A DNA stretch of 64,000 bases from Luidia sarsii (taxonomy: Eukaryota > Echinodermata > Asteroidea > Paxillosida > Luidiidae). Position 1 is the stretch's first letter. Every line of letters begins with the position of its first letter. The DNA lies in the NCBI GenBank assembly GCA_949987565.1, contig OX465117.1, positions 3,142,214 to 3,206,213 on the forward strand, written 5' to 3'. Position numbers and translations under genes: made by a program. The notes beneath the pieces were generated by a model that saw nothing but the letters and a program-made list of their open reading frames with translations, made no database searches and was not told where the DNA came from. Positions 1-12,100 of this stretch are shown here, piece after piece.

Positions 1-135
1 CTAGCAATGTATGTAGTCCGAGTAACTTGGACCCAGTCATTAGTTACAATCGCCCTTTTTTCAGGGGGTCGGGCGAACCCCTCCAATTATTTGTCTACAT
101 AAACGACCCGCCCCTTCTGTTTTACAAGCACCCAC

Positions 136-310
136 CTCTGATGCCATCTCGTTGGCCGAAGGATACAATGACCCGCTCGTCGTAAATTTTAAGCGTCAGT
201 TCCAGCGGAAAGCTGAACGTTTTCTCCACCTCTGTCTTGGGCTGGGTGTGGTCCATCTGGTAAATCAGCCCCCCCGCCCGATTGATGACATACACGCTGT
301 AAATCGTCAT
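136..310 (-). CDS. TRAPPC4: TRAPPC4 (synbindin) first coding exon, partial gene
   Basis: The minus strand from an ATG at 310-308 encodes 58 residues plus one base. It begins [20 protein letters not shown] and ends in QRDGIR before a GTGGGT donor at 135-130. This is the N-terminal strand-rich part of TRAPPC4, a longin-like core subunit of the TRAPP complexes. These act as exchange factors for Rab1/Ypt1-type GTPases and tether ER-to-Golgi and Golgi vesicles. The FSVYV/NKAGGLIYQ, EKTFS and [12 protein letters not shown] blocks are the family's conserved landmarks, and human TRAPPC4 has a matching reading up to GIR. The remaining roughly 160 residues must lie left of position 1. The exon leaves in phase 1. 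The gene runs away from its neighbour, so the sequence just right of 310 should hold its 5' UTR and promoter. Confidence 0.93.
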
Positions 311-1700
311 TTTGGTTTTGAGTTATTAGACTTAGAGGTGGAAAAGATAACGTATAATTCAGACGGAATCAATCCAATTTTACTCGATGTAGGTCGCCAT
401 CTTTGATCAATAGCGCCCTCATGTGGTCAATCTGGCCCTGATCCCAAGACTAATCCCTGGCCAATCAGGTGATCATATGTAACTTTTCTCAACCAATGAG
501 AACACTCTGAGTGATCAGACAACCTGCTCTGAATTAATACACGCATGTGGCGAAGTGTTGCAAAAATTTGTGTTGTAAATTAAGTTTATATTCAAATTTT
601 GATTTCAAATCAACACACCGATAAAGAGAAATCACACAACAATTTGCGTCAGGTTTTCAGGTTTTCCTGGCGAGAAATTTCAAATGGTAGTAATAAATCT
701 ATGATATTTTACGAGCCCAAGCTTAATGACACAATTCCAACATAAGAGCAAAATGCAAAATTGTTGCAACTGCATACTGACTACAATGACCAAAATGCAA
801 ACATTAAAAAAATTAGGCGGGCCTGACGTTTCGATCCTAGCGTAGCAGGACCTTTCTCAAGTTTCCGCACTCGGGCCAAGGTAATTTTTCCCAAAGCGAC
901 TTAAAAATCTCACCTGTGCAAATAAATACAGGAAATGCCTTCGAGAAAGGTCCCACTAGTATCGAAAAGTCGGGTCCTCCTTATCTGCGATACAATTCAA
1001 ACATTATTAGAGAATACCGCCCTCTATTTTTAGGAGCGAGCTGATAATTATGATTATGATAATAGCATTGCTATTCTGCAATGACAAGATACCGATTTAT
1101 TTCGTACTTGCCCGATTTCTCTATTTCATGCAGGCGTTCTCCTGGGACTGCTCTCCACCGATCTTCAAATTAATCGATTAATAGTGATTTTAGTCACATC
1201 TTAACTCCTCTCAGTTGTCCGCACTCGGGCCAAGGTGATTTTTTCTCGCAGCGACTTTAAAAACCCCACCTGTGCGCATAAGTACCGGAATCGCCCATTA
1301 CTTCATAGGGATGACACAAACCAACGGTGCTTTACATTACAGGATATCAGTCCACCAGAGTGCATCCATAGGCCTAATGGAATAAGAAATTATATTATTA
1401 TCAATGTTAAATGGCTGTGCGAGCTGCGTTAAAAAGAGGCCCTTTGTCTGTCAATTATATCAAATAGATGTTCCCCCAGTAAAATGGACGACGCGCGATC
1501 GTAGCTTCAATGATAATACGGATCGCTTCTAACGTGCCCCGTGCCCAGCGTTTGTTCGCCCGGAGACCGTCCCCTTCTTCCTCGCCCGTTGGCATGGCTT
1601 AGCCGTCATCGACAAGGTCTGCATATGCGAGCGAAAGACGGAGGGGAACAAGGTCAGAAGTTGAGAGGCCCCGATTTAGGTCGTGCTTCTTTCTTTTCTA
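311..1700. other. Intergenic DNA upstream of TRAPPC4, with a CpG-rich patch
   Basis: No coding exon is recognisable. The first few hundred bases right of the TRAPPC4 start are the likely promoter, but I see no clear TATA box. A CpG-rich stretch at about 1480-1690 could be a promoter or untranslated exon of either flanking gene; this is inference from composition only. Two related segments, near 864-930 and 1217-1290, both begin with CCGCACTCGGGCCAAGGT and continue similarly, about 353 bp apart in direct orientation. The first lies within a small inverted-repeat element (818-980). Confidence 0.4.
818..980. mobile_element. Small inverted-repeat element of a dispersed family
   Basis: The left end reads GGCCTGACGTTTCGATCCTA followed by GCAGGACCTTTCTC. 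The right end, reverse complemented, reads GACTTTTCGATACTAGTGGGACCTTTCTC. These are imperfect inverted repeats of about 40 bp around a 90-bp middle. Variants of the same end sequence recur at many sites across the window, in both orientations. It is probably a non-autonomous repeat, superfamily not identified. Confidence 0.5.
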
Positions 1701-2659
1701 CTCGACGATAGTTAGCATCACCTCTACTAGTAATAGTAATACTTACTAGTAATACTATTACTAAGTACTAGTCGGGAGTATTCCGTCCGTCAATAAGGGC
1801 TGTGCTCGCTCCCTCGCGTTGTACACGCAGCGATGAATGATAAAAATACTACACACAGCAAGAGCAAGTATCTTTTGAAAAGGTGAGTGAAAGAAAGCAG
1901 CCCCCCCCCCTCGTTGTAATCTGCTGTTGAAATTGCTTGCCCTTTTACCTCCTGGAGAAGAGATGCATTTTCAAATGAGCTCCGATTATGAACATCGTTG
2001 CAGCCACGCATATTGTAACTGAATTATTATGAGAAGGCTCCTGTTACGATCGAAACGTGAGTCTGTAAATTCTTCGGATTTGCTTTTTGGTCATTAAAGT
2101 TAGAAAGCAATCTATACCTGCGACATTTTCATAAATACTTGGAATCATAAATATATTATAGAAAATAACTTCTTTGCTCAGGAAAGCTTGGCACAGCTCA
2201 GGTGTGATTTAGCAGCAAACATCAATTTGATTTTTTTTTTTAATATGCCTTTGAAAAGACATCCATCCGAACAAAGGTTTTCGGCAGGATTATTTTCAAC
2301 CAGCTGGTATTCATTGAAGGCACAGGTAAAGCCTAGCTGCTCATTGAGACATCTGCAGTGTGTGGGGTTGGGTGGGGTGGGGATGGGTGTCTGTGTTGGG
2401 GGGTGTATGGATTTTTGTGTGGAAGGAGACAGGCATTATTTTGTGCATTACCTTATTGGTTATTAATTTGTATTTAAACATACCAGGCCAGTATTTGTAC
2501 TACTGTATGTACATCAAGTAATGTTTACCTGATTTTTGGTGCACTAACCTTTTGATTATTCCTTTTGTGCACAAACCAATGAGGCTGCTCATTAATGCAC
2601 AATCATGTAGGAGGGCATGGGATAATAATTATGATTAGAAAAGTTGCCTGTAGTTTAGA

Positions 2660-4380
2660 CTATGCATCCATCCATCCACCCATCCATCCATCCATCCATC
2701 AACCCACCCATCCATCAACCCATCAACCTATAGATGCATCCATCAATCCATCAACCCATAAACCCATCAAAGTATGCAACCATCCATCCATCAACCCACC
2801 CACCTATGTAACCGTCCATCCATCAACACATCAAAGTATGCAACCATCCATCCATCAACCCATCAACCTATGAAACCATCCATCCATCAACCCACCCACC
2901 TATGCAACCATCCATCCATCAACCCATCAAAGTATGCAACCATCCAACATCAACCCATTCACCTATGTAACCTTCCATCCATCAACCCATCAACCTATGC
3001 AACCATCCATCCATCAACCCATCAAAGTATGCAACCATCCATCCATCAACCCACCCACCTATGCAACCATCCATCCATAAACCCATCAAAATATGCAACA
3101 TCCATCTATCAACCCATCAACCTATGTAACCATCCATCCATCAACCCATCAAAGTATGCAACCATCCATCCATCAACCCATGCACCCACCTATGCAACCA
3201 TCCATCCATCCATCAACCCATCAAAGTATGCAGCCATCCATCAACCCACCCACTTATTCAACCATCCATCCATCAACCAACCCACCTATGCAACCATCCA
3301 TCCATCAACCCATCAACCTATGCATCCATCCATCCATCAACCAACCCACCTATGCAACCATCAACCTATGCAACCATCCATCCATCAATCCACCAATCTA
3401 TCAATCCATGATCAACCCACCCACCTATGCAACCATCCAATCATCAACCCATCAACCTATGCAACCATTCATCCATCAACCCATCAACCTAGGCAACCAT
3501 CCATCCATCAACCCACCCACCTATGCATCCATCCATCAACCCATCAAAGTATGCAGCCATCCACCAACCCATCAACCTATGCAACCATCCATCCATCAAC
3601 CCATCAACCTATGCAACCATCCATCAACCCATCAACCTATGCAACCATTCATCCATCCACCTATGCAACCATCCATCCATCAACCCATCAACCTATGCAA
3701 CCATCCATCCATCAACCTATGCAACCATCCATCCATCAACCCATCAACCTATGCAACCATCCATCCATCAACCCATCAACCTATGCAACCATCCATCCAT
3801 CAACCCATCAACCTATGCAACCATCCATCCATCAACCCATCAACCTATGCAACCATCCATCCATCAATCCATCAACCTATGCAACCATTCATCCATCAAC
3901 CTATGCAACCAGTCATCCATCAACCTATGCAAACATCCGATCCAACCATCAAGTCATCCACCTATGTAACTATCCATCCATCAACCCATCAAAGTATGCA
4001 GCCATCCATCAACCCATCAACCTATGCAACCATCCATCCATCAACCCATCAACCTATGCAACCATCCATCCATCAATCCATCAACCTATGCAACCATTCA
4101 TCCATCAACCTATGCAACCAGTCATCCATCAACCTATGCAAACACCCAACCATCAACTCATCCACCTATGTAACCATCCATCCATCAACCCATCATATGC
4201 AACCATCCATCCCTCAACCCATCAACCTATGCATCCATACATCAACCCACCCACATATGCAACCATCCTTCCATTCATCAACCCATCAACCCATTACTTG
4301 ATCCATCAATCCATTCATCCATTCACCCACCCATTCAGCCATCCATAAATCCACCATTCCATCCATCCCAAGTCACTCAC
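2660..4380. repeat. 32-bp minisatellite built on CATC tetranucleotides
   Basis: The tract begins as simple ATCC/CATC repeats and resolves into a 32-bp unit of the type AACCATCCATCCATCAACCC + ATCAACCTATGC, with variants (CACCCACCT, CAAAGTATG) interspersed. Roughly 50 units are present, grading into degenerate C/A/T-rich sequence to about 4740. The strand is nearly free of G and of stop codons. Because 32 is not a multiple of three, the same units are open in all three forward frames, giving long low-complexity readings that should not be taken as genes. Confidence 0.9.
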
Positions 4381-4740
4381 CCATACATGTACAACCAAAC
4401 CATTCAAACACTTTGCCTGTTCCCTCTCTTACCACTCTACCAATTAAATACACATCAGCATTCCATAACACATCACACAGTCACCACCTCAACCATAATT
4501 ATGCCATCTCACCAAACCTCTGGTAGACGTATAACAATAACCAAAACCTATGCACTTTAACCATAACAAATACAGGTACAACCAAATCCAGACACATCCA
4601 CTTGGTTGAGCAGTCCAACCCCTCTCCATCATATAGGCACCCACTTATATCCCTAACCAATACCACTCTTTGACCAAACACAATAAAACAATCTTCCAAC
4701 CTACAATGTACCCATTCTCCCCTTTAATCAACTCCAAATT

Positions 4741-6534
4741 CTGTCCTGTGAAGGACAACTTCAAGAACACATCTTGTGTCATTGTATGTTAATTTTAATT
4801 TCAGTTCCTGTTAGGTATGGATCAGATCACAAGTGCAAAGTTTCTACACAATCCTTCTCAATTTAGATATGACATACAAGCTTTTCAACAAAGGTTGAAG
4901 GTCACCTGAAGGCAGAAACAGATTTCAATACTGTCTGGCCTGCAGAAATCTTTACACATGCGGCTTCACAAATTGACAATTGAATATGAATTGTGATTTA
5001 GGGTTGAGTGAACTGGCTTATTAGAAAACTATCAAACTTATATCAATACTATGAAACAACATTTCTCCAAATACTTCCTCAATACTTTTGCCTGTGAATC
5101 ACACCAATATTTCTCCCTTTTTCCCCATACCATAATTCCTTGTATAATTTGTATATCATAAGTAGGCCCTATATGTTTATCTAATTTTTACCAGGGCTGA
5201 AAATATTGACACTGAACCACATCAGGTCACTCAATTCTTGCATCAATAATACTGGCAGTCCTATTTTATTCAACTTACAAATAATTATATTTTCAAGTTC
5301 TGCTAATAAAGTGCTTCTTGACTTTGTGGAAGTTTTGCAGTGACACTATGAAGGAGTGCGTGGCTTTGAAAGAGCTTTTAACTGAATGTTTCGGGAAGTT
5401 GGTACTCTGCCCATAATCAGGAGACAACTTGACCAGCTCTTTTCATAGCCCCCCACACACCCCTTCTCAGAAGAGATGTGTTACATGGTGTCACCGCAAA
5501 CCTTCCACTTGGTAATTCCACCAGGCAAACCTTCAAGTCTCATCTTTCTTGACTTTAATTAGAGTTTTATTCTTATATTGTCTAAATGATTCAGTCATTA
5601 CTGATAATCACATGGTATTCAGTTGTTACTTATGACTCATAGAAAAGTCAAATATTGTAAAATTATTATTGGTTAATAGTATCAGACAATTAAGCATCTG
5701 TGGAATCAACAAATCATGGAGATCAAGATCATACAACTTTTCATACAGACAAGTATCAGACAATCTTTTAAAACCTGACATTATATTCATAAAAATGCAG
5801 TATTTTGTTCAAAGAAGTCATGAATATGTACTTTAAACTTTCTTAGAGAAGATTGCAATCTGTCAGACCTGCTGTATGGGACTGTATACTGTTTATTTCA
5901 GAATTTGCATCAGCTAGAGGCATCTTTGATGAAATTATGATGACCTAGAGAGGTCAAAACCCAGAAGATATTCTTGTTTGATAGTTTGTAGCTTTTTCCT
6001 TTTAACACACAAAAGAAAGAAATCTATAAAAAATGTACAATGTACATGTACACAGGCAAATCAAACAAACTTATCGGAAACAAAAGGCTAGTATCATTTA
6101 TTTGCATGGCCTTGTGTACTTTTGCACAGACTTCATGGTCGATGATCACTATGTTATCTGTGCTGTTGACATTAGTGTGTTGCTGTAATTGAGACAAAGT
6201 TATCTACAGTCTCTGTGAGATTTTGAAGGAAAAAACGTGATTAACCGTTGTCCTGGTTATTTTTTAGTTTCTGCAACTTCAATACTTTTGTCAATTTAGG
6301 TGACTAATCTCCGTGAGTGCTTTGTTTATTGTTTGTTTGTTTGTTTGTTTTTCCCCATTGAAGGTGTGTTGGAACTGCTATTGATGTGGCCAAATTGTGG
6401 GGTGATTGGCCGGCCAATAAGGTGACTACTATGCTGATGAGCTGATGAATATCCATCCATGTACTTACTGGAGTGCACAGGAGATAAGCCTGAGGTAATG
6501 GAATATGCTATGAATTATGCATGAGGCCCCATGG
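4741..6534. other. Unannotated intergenic DNA
   Basis: AT-rich sequence with no supported exon. It contains one short TIR element (5321-5512) and a TTTG run near 6330. Nothing else recognisable. Confidence 0.5.
5321..5512. mobile_element. MITE-like inverted-repeat element, copy 1
   Basis: The left end resembles ACTTTGTGGAAGTTTTGCAG TGACAC and the right end is GTGTCACCGCAAACCTTCCA CTTGG, which are imperfect inverted repeats of about 28 bp. A second and better-preserved copy lies at 51763-51907 with the same right end and the same internal GAGATGTGTTACATGGTGTCAC. No reading frame. Superfamily not determined because I see no clear target duplication. Confidence 0.6.
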
Positions 6535-6542
6535 TTTCCATA

Positions 6543-7787
6543 CAGCGGCGTAGCTACGGGCTACATGAAAGATCGTCGCCCCCCCACTGGGATTTGAAAT
6601 TCTTCAATGAAAAAACAAAAGAAAAACAAAACCGCACAAACCCATTATTACCCCAATTCATGTTTTTTTGTTCGTTAGTAAAATAACTTGTTGTTGCTGA
6701 GCGTTTATCATACAGAGAGGCTTGAGTAGCGCAGCATATACGTATGTACTGTATGTGTATGCAGCCATGCGGCAGCTGTGTATGTACTGTACAATAGAAA
6801 TGAAGGGGTTGTTCATCGCGGTGGTGTAGATAAGTGGAAAGGGTGATCAAAGTCACGCGGTGTCGTTGCTGGTGGCGACGTTTCGGTTGCTAACTGCGAA
6901 CCTTCATCAGGCAACTGAAGAATGCGCGCTGCGGCGTCTGTTTATGTCCGGTTCGCCGGTTCCTGTGTACCGGTTTGCGGACGTCGTAGTGGTGATCGTG
7001 CGGTTTGGCGCGCGATTCTGGCGTCCACTAGCGGCCCCGTCCTGTACAATGTCCCTGTACAATGTTCTGTACATGTACTGTATTGATGTACTGTACTACA
7101 CAGTTTGTGCACAACTCGGACGTGTTATGTCTTGTTGCAATGCTGCGCGTTGTCTGGTTTCGGCCCCACTGATCCTTTAGTGTCGCTATGACTTTACCTA
7201 GAGATGGAAACCAGACCTAGACTTGACAAGCTCTCAACGTCGCGTCGCGAAGGGAAAACTATGGTGGCGCAGTCGTCGGGTGCACTGCGCGTCCATTTTG
7301 TCCAAGGTTTCATAACACGCGGCTTTGGGGTCAAGTTGAACGATTTGCGTCGCGCAATAACGCCTCTCAAACCGCTCTAGAAGACAAGAAGTCTACATAT
7401 AATATGTTTTCACAAGCCCAAGTTTTTGAGAAACCTTTACAAGTAGTCGAGTGATCTTAAGTTTATAATTATCCGGTAGACAAATATACACGTTTGGCAT
7501 TGAATTTTTGGACTGGTCGAAGCGCGTACTTCGGTTTTTTTATGAAGATTTGGTCAACTAATGCCTTAATTATTTGCATTTTTAACTCGTGAAGAAACTA
7601 AAACAAAGTTGATTAAACATTCACGGTTTTGCAAAAATCAAAACCAAAAACCGTCTACAAGGCAAAACTGAAAAAACCTTGAAAAACCAAAAAAAAGGCC
7701 AAACTACAGTCCGCCCCCCACAAAATTTGGCAGCCCCCCCATCGCCCCCATCGCCCCCCCATGAAAAAACTCCTGGCTATGCCGCTG
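6543..7787. mobile_element. Non-autonomous hAT-like transposon, 1245 bp
   Basis: The left terminus is CAGCGGCGTAGCTACGGG and the right terminus, reverse complemented, is CAGCGGCATAGCCAGGAG. The element is flanked by TTTCCATA (6535-6542) and TTTTCATA (7788-7795), an 8-bp target duplication with one mismatch. Eight-base duplications and CAG-starting ends of this type are characteristic of hAT elements. The inside is locally very G+C- and CpG-rich (6850-7060) and then AT-rich. No transposase frame survives, so it is probably mobilised in trans or dead. Confidence 0.75.
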
Positions 7788-7795
7788 TTTTCATA

Positions 7796-8574
7796 AGACA
7801 GTCAAGAAAGGTTTGCAGGCTAATGCGAGTCTATATTGACAATGTACAAAACAATGTGGATTGTAATTATAATAATATCATAATATTCATACATTCTGAA
7901 TAGAATCGTGAATATTTACAGAAATTGTGAAAATCACTTGTGAATCTCAAATGTGAAATTCAACTATTACTCTATCTTACTCAAAGAATGGTTGTGCCTT
8001 TGAGAAAGGTTCTTCTAGGATCTAAATCAAATGTTTGGCTCAATTACATATGAGTCATTAAGCTCTTTACTGAGTTCCTGTATTACTTTTGAAATCATCT
8101 GTGCTGTATAACTACAGCTAGGATTTAACATTTTGAATAGTTTACAGTGATTAACCTGTGAAAAACCTTTACACAAGTCCGAAAGACCCTGCAGTTTTGG
8201 AAAGATCTGCCTTTCAAATTTAAAGGTAAAATTACAATAAAAACTGGTCACTGCTGGCCCAATTAGAAGCCCAATTAGGAGCTTTATTTAACAGCTTTAA
8301 AGATGACTGGGGAAGTGTTTTCTCAAAATGTGCTGGTACATGTTCATACATGTATATTATGATGTTGGTTGAAATGCCAGCTTACAGTACCTGATAGAAC
8401 TGATGGGGCTTAAGCAGATATTGATTTCTCTTTAGAAACATATTTGCCTCAGAGTGTACTCCTGGGACACACAGGGGGGTCTCAATCAAACAAAAACTTG
8501 TTTCTCTTTGACTGATTTGTCCTGTTCTTTTTTACCCAACATGTCTTCATAATGTTATTCTTCACTTTCTACAG
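7796..8574. other. Non-coding DNA upstream of the ABCG gene
   Basis: No exon recognised. A minus-oriented fragment of the dispersed GCCTGACGTTTCGATCCTAG family may lie near 7990-8030. A pyrimidine tract ending in CTACAG at 8569-8574 could be the acceptor of an untranslated or leader exon leading into the ABCG start. That would place the promoter further left. Confidence 0.35.
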
Positions 8575-8789
8575 GCTTGATCCCATGTTACACATATGCT
8601 GATAGAGAATCTATTATGGACCCCAGCATATTTGCATCAATTCTAATGCAATCTGAACCTTCAAAACATGGCAACCGGCTGTTTGTCTCAGATTAATACT
8701 CATTTGGCCTGTGCTCTCTCAAACTCTGCCTGAAACACTGGAAGTGTTGCCCAATTTGGCCTCCAAAACTTGTGTTCACGTCTTCAGCC

Positions 8790-9135
8790 ATGTCAAGCAC
8801 TGTTCACGTCGACATGGCATCACCAGAAGTGAGCAGTGAGGACTTGGACCCTGACTCTGTAATCCTGCACTCAGTGCAAATGCTGACTGAACACATGCAA
8901 CTCCTGTCCGACGAGACAAGGTCACTGGCCCGAGAGGGACTGACACTCCGTGGCGAACTGGAACGGGTCGCGTCGCAGGTGGACCGCTCTCAGGAACCCT
9001 TGAGGGCGCCCTCCCCCCCGCACTGTTGCTGCGGGGGATCACCTTCTAAGTTGGCTGGCTCGGTGGAAGGCTGCATGTGTGACTGTGGTCATCAGCAAGG
9101 CAAACCTCTGGTCCTCAATCAGGCATCACAAGTCG
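8790..9135 (+). CDS. ABCG1/ABCG4: ABCG exon 1: start codon and divergent N-terminus
   Basis: The start chosen is the ATG at 8790 (context GCCATGT), giving [20 protein letters not shown]; a later in-frame ATG lies eight codons on. The 115 residues are acidic then Cys-rich ([18 protein letters not shown]), with a plausible short helix around [19 protein letters not shown]. This is not conserved family sequence, so assignment rests on proximity, an open frame and an exact phase-1 match to exon 2. The donor is GTAGGT at 9136. It could instead be an alternative first exon. Confidence 0.72.
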
Positions 9136-12100
9136 GTAGGTGCCAATCGAATGGTCCTCTGGGGAAATTGCCATGTTGAACTAGAGGTAACGGATTCAGA
9201 TCCTGTTCCACTCAACCTTTTATTTTAATTAATTGCTTAAAATTTATTTCTTTTCATTTGAGTCAGATTTTCTTCACTTTGTTTGCGTGAAAATATCTAA
9301 AATGAATTGCAAAGCCAATTAACCAAAGACTTGCACAGCAGCCGGCTTTGGGAAAAGTCCTGCTAGGACCAAAGCATCAGGCCTTCTTGGTAATTGAAGA
9401 CAGCAAACAGTTTGCAACATATTTTGTATTATTTAACACAGACTCTTGACTTGAGTCTAACCCGAGTGCCATTTTTGATGCCTTGGACAAGATGACTGAT
9501 CAGGCTTGCAGACTCAGACTTGGACACTGATTCTACTTGCTTGACTTCTTACTATAAAACAAACAATTGTCCATGCACCAAGCAAACCCAAAATGAACCT
9601 CTTATATAGGCTTAAAGAAGTTCATTCCATTTAAACGTAAAAGGTTTGCAAGATATAAACATTACATGACTCCTGACAAGACTTGGGGCTCAACATTGAG
9701 ACTTGCATTACAGAGAATAGTGTCTCAGACTCAGACTTGATGTTTGATGGCTTGAATACAATTTTGCCATTTGCCAATTCAGTGCATTCAGTACGTCATT
9801 TTGTTGTTATTCATTTTGAGTTGAATTTCATTTATTCAATATTTCTTGAAATTGCAGAGGTATTCCTGTAAGCACTCCTCAAGCAAATTTTGTAAAATGC
9901 TTTGTCATTTATTATTTTGCAGTTTGGAATTCAGTTTTCATGCACTGGGTTATTTATTTACAAATGACGTCCATGCAAGCATTCTGTTTGCAACTTGTAA
10001 AAGTCAGTGCACTGGAGAGTGCAGATGCATTACTAGACATGAGCACTAGTATTGCCCTGAGAATTGTCTCCCAAAATAGCACTGCTGCTGGCAAAATGTC
10101 ACGCACAATTCACCATTATAGAGTGCATGATTTGTTCCTGTGTGTTTGAACCTGACAGGGAAAAGAATCCATTCATAAGACCTGATTTCTGAAGACTTAG
10201 AGAGGGTGGGAATCTGTGAAATCAATCCTGACAAACGATGGTAACATCATACTGAAAATTGCTTTTGTTATAATCCACTGAAGACTATTTCTAACAAGAA
10301 ACAAGATACACTGCGTGTGCTTGTAATGCACTCTTCACCAAGGTGTTTTTCAAATGTGTGACAACAGTGTGTAACAATATAACAGTGACAATAATAGCTG
10401 GCCCTCTTAAGCCCCCAAATGATCCAATCCTCCATTCAGGATGCCTTGTACACTATTCCTTGCTCAACAACTACCTGTATCTTTATTGAAATCTATGTAG
10501 CTTATTAGCAACAGAGAATGTCAATAATGATTTATGACATATGTCAATACTTTTCTGCAAATATTACTCTCTACATCTCATCAAGTACTTTTCCATGAGT
10601 GTTAGTACAAGCACTTTTCCATGAGTGTGAGTACAATGCTTTTCCATGAGTGTGAGTACAAGTACTTGGCCATGAGTATAACTTAAGAACAAGTTCTTGG
10701 CTATGAGTGTGAGTACAAGTACTTGGCCATGAGTGTGAGTACAAGTACTTGGCCATGAGTGTGAGTACAAGTACTTGTCCATGAGTGCGAGTACAAGTAC
10801 TTGGCCATGAGTGTGAGTACAAGTACTTGTCCATGAGTGTGAGTACAAGTACTTGGCTATGAGTGTGAGCACAAGTACTTGTCCATGAGTGTGAGTACAA
10901 GTACTTGGCTATGAGTGTGAGTACAAGTACTTGGCCATGAGTGTGAGTACAAGTACTTGGCCATGAGTGTGAGTACAAGTACTTGGCTATGAGTGTGAGT
11001 ACAAGTACTTGTCCGTGAGTGTGAGTACAAGTACTTGGCTATGAGTGTGAGTACAAGTACTTGGCTATGAGTGTGAGTACAAGTACTTGGCTATGAGTGT
11101 GAGTACAAGTACTTGGCCATGAGTGTGAGTACAAGTACTTGGCTATGAGTGTGAGTACAAGTACTTGTCCGTGAGTGTGAGTACAAGTACTTGGCTATGA
11201 GTGTGAGTACAAGTACTTGGCTATGAGTGTGAGTACAAGTACTTTGCCATGAGTGTGAGTACAAGTACTTGGCCATGAGTATGAGTACAAGTACTTGGCC
11301 ATGAGAATGAGTACAAGTACTTGGCCATGAGTGTGAGTACAAGTACTTGACCATGAGTGTGAGTACAAGTACTTGGCCATGAGTGTGAGTACAAGTACTT
11401 GGCTATGAGTATGAGTACAAGTACTTGGCTTTGAGTGTGAGCACAAGTACTTGGCTTTGAGTGTGAGTACAAGTACTTGGCTATGAGTGCGAGTACAAAT
11501 ACTTGGCTATGAGTGTGAGCACAAATACTTGGCTATGAGTGTGAGTACAAGTACTTGGCTATGAGTGTGAGTACAAGTACTTGACCATGAGTGTGAGTAC
11601 AAGTACTTGGCTATGAGTGTGAGTACAAGTACTTGGCCATGAGTGTGAGTACAAGTACTTGGCCATGAGTGAGTACAAGTACTTGGCCATGAGTGTGAGT
11701 ACAAGTACTTGGCCATGAGTGTGAGTACAAGTACTTGGCTATGAGTGTGAGTACAAGTACTTGTCCGTGAGTGTGAGTACAAGTACTTGGCTATGAGTGT
11801 GAGTACAAGTACTTGGCTATGAGTGTGAGTACAAGTACTTGGCTATGAGTGTGAGTACAAGTACTTGGCCATGAGTGTGAGTACAAGTACTTGGCTATGA
11901 GTGAGTACAAGTACTTGGCCATGAGTGTGAGTACAAGTACTTGGCCATGAGTGTGAGTTCAGTCGTGTACATGTACTTGGCTATGAGTTCATGGTCATGG
12001 TCTTGATTATGAGTTCTCGTTCATGGATTGTAGCCGGCATGAGTACTTGTCATGTTTACGAGTGCAATTATGTATGAGTATGAGTCCTTGTCTATTTGTA

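Noticed and set aside
1790..2011. Minus-strand frame with a hydrophobic stretch
   Set aside because: Short, no homology, no splice context; compatible with chance.
2774..4348. 524-codon [20 protein letters not shown] protein
   Set aside because: Product of the 32-bp repeat; equally open in all three frames, no splice or homology support.
10571..11782. Minus-strand Ser/Thr/His-rich frames
   Set aside because: Read from the 26-bp minisatellite; several frames are open at once.
10590..11960. CRISPR-like regular repeats
   Set aside because: Units are contiguous with no unique spacers, and the DNA is clearly eukaryotic.
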